In this document: piece after piece, positions 53,452 through 59,375 of the stretch
Position numbering within the stretch: position 1 is the first letter of the stretch
Layout: each line of letters begins with the position of its first letter
Source: Phycisphaerales bacterium
GTDB lineage: Bacteria; Planctomycetota; Phycisphaerae; Sedimentisphaerales; Anaerobacaceae
Length of the DNA stretch: 61,763 nucleotides
Direction: 5' to 3'
Assembly (NCBI GenBank): GCA_003141275.1
Contig: PLLM01000040.1
Span: 1-61,763, forward strand
Made by a program: the position numbers and the translations under genes
Notes under the pieces: model-generated
Database searches by the model: none
Told to the model about the DNA's origin: nothing
The model's input: the letters and a program-made list of their open reading frames with translations, nothing else

Positions 53452-53734
53452 GGAGGAGGGTGATAAAAATTCTATAATTACTGTCTTATCTACGATTCCA
53501 TTATTGCCCTTGTTCAATTAATTTTCATACGTTATTCGTATACAACGCGGGGCATAGAACGTCTATTGGGAACTTGCTTAATGCCAATCAGGCGATTGCT
53601 TAGGGATTGCTTCGCTGCGCTACAATGGGCAAACAATTTCAGATTGACGATTTTAAAATGGGTAAGGGGGGTAACCATAAATTGCGGATTGCAGATTGTA
53701 GATTTCGGATTTAGAGTCACGAGACACGAGACCC

Positions 53735-53809
53735 CTTTATTTTCCCGATTTGCGGACGTCTTCTTTAATCCTCTGTATATGGCCTCGGCCTAATCCCTTC
53801 ACTTCACCC
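53735..53809 (-). pseudogene. Orphan dehydrogenase C-terminal tail A
   Basis: On the minus strand this encodes GEVKGLGRGHIQRIKEDV followed by RKSGK and a TAA stop. It matches the last residues of the two intact nucleotide-sugar dehydrogenases almost exactly, but the codons differ at most synonymous positions. The upstream side joins AAAACATTGGGGG, the same junction as tail B. No coding sequence for the rest of the enzyme precedes it. Confidence 0.8.
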
Positions 53810-53830
53810 CCAATGTTTTGCTTCGCTCCA

Positions 53831-53865
53831 CCCCCACACTTTTCTTCGAAAAGTAACCGTGGGGG
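53831..53865. repeat. Bulged hairpin, family member 2
   Basis: Outer arms CCCCCAC and GTGGGGG, inner arms ACTTTTC and GAAAAGT, loop TTC, and bulge AACC on the 3' side: a 7-7-3-7-4-7 plan over 35 bases. It has the same layout as the hairpins at 53871 and 53948 although the arm sequences differ. Confidence 0.8.
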
Positions 53866-53870
53866 CTTCG

Positions 53871-53905
53871 CCCCCGTTGTTTTCTTCGAAAACAAGACAC
53901 GGGGG
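53871..53905. repeat. Bulged hairpin, family member 3
   Basis: Outer arms CCCCCGT and ACGGGGG, inner arms TGTTTTC and GAAAACA, loop TTC, bulge AGAC on the 3' side: 35 bases in the same 7-7-3-7-4-7 plan. It is 5 bases from member 2, separated by CTTCG. Confidence 0.8.
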
Positions 53906-53947
53906 TTTTCACTACGCTACGCAAGGCGGAACTACGCAAAACAAGGC

Positions 53948-53982
53948 CCCCCGCTTTTTTCTTCGAAAAAAAGCTGCGGGGG
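53948..53982. repeat. Bulged hairpin, family member 4
   Basis: Outer arms CCCCCGC and GCGGGGG, inner arms TTTTTTC and GAAAAAA, loop TTC, bulge AGCT on the 3' side. The three loops and plans in the cluster are identical, while paired bases co-vary to keep the stems. Confidence 0.8.
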
Positions 53983-54027
53983 CAGAGCATGGGGGCTTCG
54001 TAAAAGGTTTGTTTGCGAAGATTTCGT

Positions 54028-54096
54028 TTACAGTTTTGTCTTGCGTACGCTTTCTTTGATTCTTTGGATATGCCCACGACCTAAACCTTTTACTTC
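54028..54096 (-). pseudogene. Orphan dehydrogenase C-terminal tail B
   Basis: The minus strand encodes GEVKGLGRGHIQRIKESV followed by RKTKL and a TAA stop (54028-54030). It differs from the intact gene tail mostly in synonymous codons. It directly abuts the hairpin at 54098-54136, whose G-rich arm forms the coding junction, exactly where the true protein has Cys-Glu-Val. Confidence 0.82.
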
Positions 54097-54097
54097 G

Positions 54098-54136
54098 CCC
54101 CCCAATGTTTTACATCGTAAAACAAGGCATGGGGGG
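54098..54136. repeat. Hairpin abutting tail B, variant family member
   Basis: Outer arms CCCCCCA (54098-54104) and TGGGGGG (54130-54136), inner arms TGTTTTAC (54106-54113) and GTAAAACA (54117-54124) with loop ATC, and an unpaired AGGCA. It is 39 bases, slightly longer than the others, and is joined directly to tail B. A half copy of the same arm (CCCCCAATGTTTTG) lies beside tail A. Confidence 0.75.
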
Positions 54137-54182
54137 TTGCGTCAAAGAGGGTGCGGGGACGAAGTATAGATTAATAACTGTA

Positions 54183-54260
54183 TTACTTGTCCTGTGCATT
54201 TCTCTTACGGACAGATTCTTTTAATCTCTGTATATGTCCCCGCCCCAAACCTTTGACTTC
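54183..54260 (-). pseudogene. Orphan dehydrogenase C-terminal tail C
   Basis: The minus strand encodes GEVKGLGRGHIQRLKESV followed by RKRNAQDK and a TAA stop (54183-54185), a longer, different end. Codons again differ from the intact gene at most synonymous sites. Its upstream side joins a GC-rich palindrome (54262-54334). Confidence 0.8.
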
Positions 54261-54261
54261 G

Positions 54262-54334
54262 CCCCGCCGGAACTTTTTTCTTCGCTCCTAAAAAAGGGGC
54301 GAAGAAAAAATAAGGATGGGGACTAATGGCGGGG
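54262..54334. repeat. Large palindrome beside tail C
   Basis: CCCCGCC (54262-54268) and GGCGGGG (54328-54334) enclose a second, 12-bp perfect stem, TTTTTTCTTCGC (54274-54285) with GCGAAGAAAAAA (54299-54310). It resembles the other local hairpins in using C-rich outer and T-rich inner arms but is longer. It lies 30 bases downstream of the intact dehydrogenase gene and could also stop its transcript. Confidence 0.65.
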
Positions 54335-54363
54335 CTACGTGAAAGGACTGCCTGTTATTTACC

Positions 54364-56004
54364 TTATACCTTTGTTTTTCGCACACTTTCTTTGATACGT
54401 TGGATGTGGCCGCGTCCAAGTCCTTTCACTTCGCATCCTAATTCGAAATAGCGACGAATCTTATCGTCGTCCAAAATGCCGAAGCAGTCAACTATCGCAA
54501 GGGGGGCGCCTGCCCACTCCACTACTTTGGCCGGCTCAAGGTCGAGGTACTGCTTATGCGGAACAGCTAAAATGACTGCCTCAACGCCCTTAACTGCCCC
54601 GGCCAAATCCTGCTGCACGCGGAGATTTACCAAATCATCCTGGTTATGGAAGAACCTCGACCACGATTGGCCCGGCGAGGGGAATGTATCCTGCTGCTCT
54701 AATTCAAGCCAGTGTTCAACGTAGGGGTCATGCACGGACATCTCAGCACCCATCTCCGTGAGTTTGCGGACGACGATTTCCGAGCCGGAGTATCGCGTGT
54801 CGCCGACATCCTGCCTGTAACTCGCGCCGCAAAGCAGCACCCTGGCGTTGGCGACCATTTTGCCCATATTGCGAAGGGCGTTTCGCGTTAATTCCGCGAC
54901 GTGCAGCGACCGCGTATCATTGATATCAATCGCCATCGTTGTCATCTTGAATATGTCATCCTCATAGCCGAGGATATGCTTATACGCCCAGAAGCCCAGC
55001 CCGCCGTCTTTGGGCAGACAATACCCGCCCACGCCAGGCCCGGGGAATATCATATTATTATGGGTTGGCCTCATCTTTATGGCCTTGATTACCTTAATCA
55101 AATCAACCCCGTTGCGTTCCGCGAACAAACTCCACTCATCGAGAAACGCTAAGGTCGTCGCCCGAAACGAATTCTCGACAATCTTGCTTGTCTCCGATTC
55201 GATTGGGCGGTCCATTACCGTCAGCGGAAATTGTTCCGTGTTGAGCACCTCGCGCAAAAACTTCTCCACACGCTGCTTTGCCTCGTCATTGCATCCGGAA
55301 CAAACCCGCCATATATCACGAATCGACGAAACATAATTTTTGCCGGGCATCACCCGCTCATAACTGTGCGCAAGCAGGGGGGCTTCTTTTAATCCTCTGG
55401 CCGCGAATGCCCGTTTCATTATTGGCCAGCCGATATACTCCGTCGTCCCCGGCGCAACCGTTGTCTCTATCAGCGTCAGACATTTTTCCCCGACCTTGCT
55501 CCCTATCGTCTTTATTACCGCCTCAAGCGCCCCCATCTCCACGCTGCCCGTCCGCATATTGCCCAGGTTCTGCTTGGTATAATCGCACTGCACGTCAACC
55601 ACGACGCAGTCGGCCAATTTGAGGCAATCATTATTATATGTGGCTGTCAGCGTTTTCTTGTCTAACACGCATCGCTTTATCATCGGGGCAACTTCCGGGT
55701 CCTCCGCCTTGACCGGCGAATTGCCCTCGTTGACCATCATTATCTTCCAGTAGCTTCTGTCGTTTGGTAAATCGCATCCGATAACAAACTTGCTGGGCTT
55801 ACCCGTCTTCTTGTCGTTGGTGTCGGCTATTATCGCCGCCATCACCGCCCCGACGAAGCCCACCCCCATCACCACGACGACCTCTTTGCCTTGCTTGCGA
55901 GCCGCCTCCGCCAGCGTTTCCAAACGCTTGAATTCCTGCGCGTAATCCTTCTCGCCCGGCAGGGGGTATTGCTTACCTTCTGGACTAACCGAATATTCCG
56001 GCAC
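54364..56004 (-). CDS. Nucleotide-sugar dehydrogenase, copy 2
   Basis: This 546-residue paralogue of the enzyme encoded at 45.6 kb has the same length and nearly all motifs: VVVMGVGFVGAVMAAII, IETTVAPGTTEYIGWPI, ENSFRATTLAFLDEWSLFAE, GPGVGGYCLPKDGG with the catalytic Cys, and VLLCGASYRQDVGDTRYS. The C-terminus is CEVKGLGRGHIQRIKESV plus RKTKV. It should oxidise a nucleotide sugar at C6. Unlike copy 1, it has no downstream glycosyltransferase-like genes; it is followed by three detached copies of its own tail. The two copies are direct repeats that bracket about 7 kb of accessory DNA. Confidence 0.9.
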   Translation of the reverse strand: MPEYSVSPEGKQYPLPGEKDYAQEFKRLETLAEAARKQGKEVVVVMGVGFVGAVMAAIIADTNDKKTGKPSKFVIGCDLPNDRSYWKIMMVNEGNSPVKAEDPEVAPMIKRCVLDKKTLTATYNNDCLKLADCVVVDVQCDYTKQNLGNMRTGSVEMGALEAVIKTIGSKVGEKCLTLIETTVAPGTTEYIGWPIMKRAFAARGLKEAPLLAHSYERVMPGKNYVSSIRDIWRVCSGCNDEAKQRVEKFLREVLNTEQFPLTVMDRPIESETSKIVENSFRATTLAFLDEWSLFAERNGVDLIKVIKAIKMRPTHNNMIFPGPGVGGYCLPKDGGLGFWAYKHILGYEDDIFKMTTMAIDINDTRSLHVAELTRNALRNMGKMVANARVLLCGASYRQDVGDTRYSGSEIVVRKLTEMGAEMSVHDPYVEHWLELEQQDTFPSPGQSWSRFFHNQDDLVNLRVQQDLAGAVKGVEAVILAVPHKQYLDLEPAKVVEWAGAPLAIVDCFGILDDDKIRRYFELGCEVKGLGRGHIQRIKESVRKTKV

Positions 56005-56105
56005 GCTCTGTTCCTTTCTGTTCCCAGTGTTTACATATTATTTAACGTCAATAAATCCCGCAGAGTTTACCGTCAAAACCCCATTCAGCAAGGTTTTTCT
56101 TGCCG

Positions 56106-56147
56106 CCTGTTGAAACAAAAAAGCCCCGTCTTTCAACAGGGCTTTCA
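56106..56147 (-). terminator. Terminator with a competing stem-loop
   Basis: On the minus strand AAAGCCC pairs with a GGGCTTTT arm and is followed by T-rich sequence, a terminator for the gene ending at 56177. The same stretch also has a perfect 10-bp repeat pair, CCTGTTGAAA (56106-56115) and TTTCAACAGG (56131-56140), that uses overlapping bases, so two folds exclude each other. Attenuation is possible but unproven. Confidence 0.6.
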
Positions 56148-56176
56148 ATAACTATCCGCTATACGCTGCCTGATAC

Positions 56177-56518
56177 TTATCCTCCGTTTTTCTTGCTTTC
56201 CGCCAGCGGGCCCGGCTCAGCAGTTTTCCTGTAGCCCAGGGCCTTTATAACTTCTAAAACTTCGGTCCAGGTTGGGAATGGGCGGGCGTTGGCTTTTTTG
56301 TATTCATTGATAGCCATCAGGAACTCGAACTGCTCATCGGACATCTGTCCTTCTTCAGCGCTCCTGCGGTCATCGCTCCTGCGCTTACCCGGCCCACGCC
56401 GGCGGTCAAGTCCCAGACGCCTGTCCACCACGTCGCCTCTGCGGTCACTTGCTCTGCGGTCCTCTTCCACTTGGCATTCCACGGGCTGTTGTTCTTTATT
56501 TAGTTCATTCGCTTCCAT
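56177..56518 (-). CDS. Small Arg/Asp-rich protein with DRR repeats
   Basis: The 113-residue protein has an N-terminal low-complexity segment with repeated DRR units (EEDRRASDRRGD, DRRLGLDRRRGPGKRRSDD). It is followed by a compact helical region (SDEQFEFLMAINEYKKANAR, FPTWTEVLEVIKALGYRK). AGGAAGGA precedes the ATG at 56518. I do not recognise a function; the alternating charges and the ordered end suggest an RNA- or DNA-associated or protein-binding role. It lies 51 bases from the next minus-strand gene, which is probably cotranscribed. Confidence 0.72.
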   Translation of the reverse strand: MEANELNKEQQPVECQVEEDRRASDRRGDVVDRRLGLDRRRGPGKRRSDDRRSAEEGQMSDEQFEFLMAINEYKKANARPFPTWTEVLEVIKALGYRKTAEPGPLAESKKNGG

Positions 56519-56569
56519 TGTATCCTTCCTGCCCCGGCAATTCGTTGGCCGGGGTCCAGTGATTAAAAG

Positions 56570-56968
56570 TTAATCCTCGAAAATCTCACCCTCTAAATCG
56601 TCCTCGCTCTCATCATTCAGTCCGAGGTCGTAAAAATCGTCATACGCGTCCTGCGATTCGATTACCACGTGCGCCTCATCCGCCATATCTTCCGACACAT
56701 ACACCGCGAAGTGAAAACCCTCGCCGAACTCGTTCGGTCTTTCCTTGACCATGGCCGGAATCTCATTGTTCTTCAGCAGCGTCTCTGTCTCCTTTGCCTC
56801 GTCCATTGTGCTCGCTGTTGCGACCACTACAAGCTCCTGCGTTACCCGGCCTCGACCTTTTGTCCCGGTGGAGGACTTTCGGCCAAGCTCAGTCGAAGTT
56901 CGCGCCGAACCATGGTCGCCGATATGTGTCGAATGCGATTTGTGTGTCTTGCGAGTTCGCTTATTCAT
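56570..56968 (-). CDS. Small protein with DUF2007-like domain
   Basis: The 132-residue protein starts with a basic, Ser/Thr-rich segment (MNKRTRKTHKSHSTHIGDHG). It then has a compact domain (ELVVVATASTMDEAKETETLL, NNEIPAMVKERPNEFGEGFHF) resembling DUF2007-like signal-transducing or PII-related folds, and it ends with a strongly acidic tail (DDFYDLGLNDESEDDLEGE). GGGAGAT precedes ATG 56968. The function is unknown; the basic start and acidic end may support binding to nucleic acid or a partner. Confidence 0.7.
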   Translation of the reverse strand: MNKRTRKTHKSHSTHIGDHGSARTSTELGRKSSTGTKGRGRVTQELVVVATASTMDEAKETETLLKNNEIPAMVKERPNEFGEGFHFAVYVSEDMADEAHVVIESQDAYDDFYDLGLNDESEDDLEGEIFED

Positions 56969-57141
56969 TTTACATCTCCCTACTATAAGACCCTCTGTGT
57001 CCGAAAATATCACCTGCTAAAATCTCATCATTAAGTTATTCGTCAAAACATAAGGCCCTGTTTATCAAAAACTTAAGCCGATTGTTCAAAATAACCCCGT
57101 TGGCGACATATTAAAAATTTGCATTTATACGCATTTTTTTG

Positions 57142-57172
57142 TTGCAAACAGCCCGTGTTTCCCTCATATAAG
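57142..57172 (+). promoter_or_regulatory. Weak candidate promoter of the histone gene
   Basis: TTGCAA at 57142-57147 and TATAAG at 57167-57172 lie about 19 bases apart, some 85 bases before the start. The spacing is long and the match only moderate. Confidence 0.3.
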
Positions 57173-57254
57173 ACGTTTAATTCGTTTGCTGACTCAATGG
57201 TGTGGGTCGGCTAATTTAGATTTTTGGTTCTTAATTTATGGAGGTTTTTGGAAC

Positions 57255-57440
57255 ATGGCAAAGCAAAAGGAAGTTTTAATTGTGGCAAGTAAAGTAAGAG
57301 CTTACATAAAGAGCAAGAAAATGATGACCTCGTCCGAGGCCATCGGCGCCATCAGCGATAAGGTCTATTGCATGCTCGACCACGCCGCTGAGAGGACAAA
57401 AGCAAATCGCCGCAGCACTATTAAACCGCAGGACCTATAA
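57255..57440 (+). CDS. Bacterial histone-fold protein (Bd0055-like)
   Basis: The 61-residue protein has the histone fold helix-strand-helix-strand-helix outline: EVLIVASKVRAYIKSKK, MTSSEAIGAISDKVYCMLDH, AAERTKANRRSTIKPQDL. The final R-x-T-I-K-P-x-D-L corresponds to the conserved Arg-Thr/Asp end of histones and closely resembles short bacterial histones of the Bdellovibrio type. It probably coats or bends DNA as a dimer; sequence alone cannot tell. I place the start at ATG 57255, preceded by GGAGG; an upstream in-frame start adds hydrophobic residues that do not fit. A terminator follows at 57504. Confidence 0.85.
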   Translation: MAKQKEVLIVASKVRAYIKSKKMMTSSEAIGAISDKVYCMLDHAAERTKANRRSTIKPQDL

Positions 57441-57986
57441 CCGGTCCGTCACATAAGCCCTTTGTTTTCATCAGGTTACGCTAAAAAGGGTATGAGGTGA
57501 ATCAGGCCGGTTCGTCTCCGGACGAATCGGCCTTTTTTCTGTCCTCTCAGTTTCCAAATCGCCCGGTTCGTCGTTGCGATACTATTGTTGTGCGCCAAGT
57601 TATCAGTCGTTAACATACCAAAGCGGGCTTCGTATCAGGAAATACCGCAAATTTTTGAAAAAATTTACTCAACGTCTATAGGGCATATCCGCCCATAATG
57701 CGACCGGTAAAATACCACGTTATTTTGCTCGAATTGTCGTATTAACCAAGAATTGTTCAACTGCCAGGTGTGAAAATCCCGATTATTACATAAGGTAAGT
57801 GATATTTGGATGTTTTATTTTTGGTGAGGAACGCGATAAAGGTGGTCTAACTTCCTGTCGATAGCGAACTTGTAAAACAGCAGTTTGTTTTACCTCTTTG
57901 AGTTTACATATCCGATGTTGACAGGTCGGCTGATTGTAACTCATTGTTCGTTAGATGGTTACGACTGTTAAGCAACGAGGAACAAG
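57441..57986 (+). other. Intergenic region and leader of the glycosyltransferase gene
   Basis: About 545 bases: a terminator for the histone gene (57504-57538), then roughly 450 bases with no gene. The last part before the ATG at 57987 has only GAGGAACA as a ribosome-binding site. No known riboswitch core or small ORF is convincing. Confidence 0.45.
57504..57538 (+). terminator. Rho-independent terminator after the histone gene
   Basis: AGGCCGGTTCGTC (57504-57516) pairs with GACGAATCGGCCT (57521-57533), one G-T wobble, loop TCCG, followed by TTTTTT. It lies 63 bases after the histone gene stop. Confidence 0.88.
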
Positions 57987-59279
57987 ATGAAAGTTTTTAT
58001 GCTTGGTTGGGAGTTTCCGCCGTTCATCAGTGGAGGACTGGGAACGGCGTGTTATGGACTGACCAAGGCGCTCGACCAGATGGGCGTACAAATTACGTTC
58101 GTTTTGCCTACCGCGGTGCAAAGTAAATACGCCACGCATGTCAAACTCGTGAGTCCCACGATGCAGCAGCCGATTAACACGCCCGTTAAGGTACACCAGT
58201 TAAAGAATGTGGTTTTCCGGACGATAAACTCGCCGCTGCAGCCGTATTCGACCGCCGACAGCTACCAGCGAAAAATAGAGGAATCCATTTCGAAGATGCA
58301 GGCCTCGCATGGCAAGACAGGCAAGTTTGTGGGGACACTGGATTACAGCGGCGATATGTACACCGAAGTTCAGCGATATGCGGACCTCGCAATTCGACTG
58401 GCGGCCAATGAGCAATTTGACGTTATTCACGCCCACGACTGGATGACTTATCCGGCTGGGGTGGCGGTGGCAAGGGCGACGGGCAAGCCGTTAGTTGTTC
58501 ACGTCCACTCGACGGAGTTTGACCGCAGCGGCGAGCACGTCAACCAGATGATTTATGACATCGAACGGATGGGTATGCACGCCGCCGACAGGGTCATAGC
58601 AGTAAGTTACCTGACACGCAGCATCGTCATCAGCCGGTACGGAATCAGCGGCGACAAGGTCGAGGTTGTTTACAATGGTGTCGAAAGAAACGGCAACTCC
58701 AACCTGCTCGTCGGAAATACCACCATCAAGAAAGACGAAAAAATCGTCTTGTTCCTCGGACGAATCACAATGCAGAAAGGCCCGGATTACTTCCTCAGGG
58801 CCGCCAAGAAAGTCCTCGAAAAAGTTGACAACGTCAGGTTCGTAATGGCCGGCTCAGGCGACCTGATGCATCGCGCGGTTGAAATGGCCGCCGAACTGGG
58901 CATCGGAAGCAAGGTGCTGTTCACGGGCTTCCTTCGCGGCGAGGACGTCAATAAAATCTTCAAGATGGCGGACCTCTATGTTATGCCCTCGGTGTCGGAG
59001 CCGTTTGGCATCGCGCCGTTAGAGGCGTTAGACAACGATGTCCCCATCATTATCAGCAAGCAAAGCGGCGTTTCAGAGGTCATCACGCACGCGTTGAAAG
59101 TCGATTTCTGGGACGTTGATGAAATCGCGAATAAAATAGTGGCCGTTTTGAAGTATCCGCCTCTCGGTGTTACGCTAAGAAGCCACGGCAACTACGAAGT
59201 GAGAAAACTACGATGGATAGATTCCGCCGCAAGATGCGCAAAAATCTATGAGGAAGCGCTCGTTGGGGCGGGAGTATAA
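57987..59279 (+). CDS. GT4 glycosyltransferase, glycogen-synthase-like
   Basis: The 430-residue protein begins MKVFMLGWEFPPFISGGLGT, a hallmark of starch/glycogen-synthase-type GT4 enzymes with the K-x-G-G-L nucleotide-sugar loop in variant form. Other features are DVIHAHDWMTYPAGVAVARA, HVHSTEFDR, IAVSYLTRSIV, LGRITMQKGPDYFL, FTGFLRGEDVNKIF and the sugar-nucleotide-binding E-x7-E block (SVSEPFGIAPLEAL). It should build an alpha-glucan from ADP- or UDP-glucose. The GH57 gene follows after 96 bases, the typical synthase-amylase pairing. Confidence 0.9.
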   Translation: MKVFMLGWEFPPFISGGLGTACYGLTKALDQMGVQITFVLPTAVQSKYATHVKLVSPTMQQPINTPVKVHQLKNVVFRTINSPLQPYSTADSYQRKIEESISKMQASHGKTGKFVGTLDYSGDMYTEVQRYADLAIRLAANEQFDVIHAHDWMTYPAGVAVARATGKPLVVHVHSTEFDRSGEHVNQMIYDIERMGMHAADRVIAVSYLTRSIVISRYGISGDKVEVVYNGVERNGNSNLLVGNTTIKKDEKIVLFLGRITMQKGPDYFLRAAKKVLEKVDNVRFVMAGSGDLMHRAVEMAAELGIGSKVLFTGFLRGEDVNKIFKMADLYVMPSVSEPFGIAPLEALDNDVPIIISKQSGVSEVITHALKVDFWDVDEIANKIVAVLKYPPLGVTLRSHGNYEVRKLRWIDSAARCAKIYEEALVGAGV

Positions 59280-59375
59280 ACGAATTGCAGATTGTAGATT
59301 GCGGATTAAACAATTTGTGGTTGTTGACTTTTGATTTTTGATTTCAGAAACAAGTTTTAAACGAGGACCAAAGGA

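Larger units (their letters stand above)
53311..54363. other. Array of orphan dehydrogenase tails and hairpins
   Basis: About 1 kb without an intact gene. It contains a hairpin with T-rich flank (53420-53451), an ATTGCGGATT-type repeat (53681-53713), three orphan copies of the nucleotide-sugar dehydrogenase's C-terminal coding end (A, B, C) and several bulged hairpins. The individual parts are annotated separately. Confidence 0.7.

Noticed and set aside
53799-54077. 92-residue minus-strand open frame through the tail array
   Set aside because: It runs through hairpins and repeated DNA in a different frame from tails A and B, and its sequence (rich in Lys, Arg, Ser) has no family resemblance.
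53735-54334. Integron-like array of attC sites
   Set aside because: There is no integron integrase, the hairpins lack the attC core sites, and the repeated coding part is a gene end and not a cassette.
53420-54334. CRISPR array
   Set aside because: The units have irregular spacing, the spacers are not unique sequences of equal length, and no cas genes are present.
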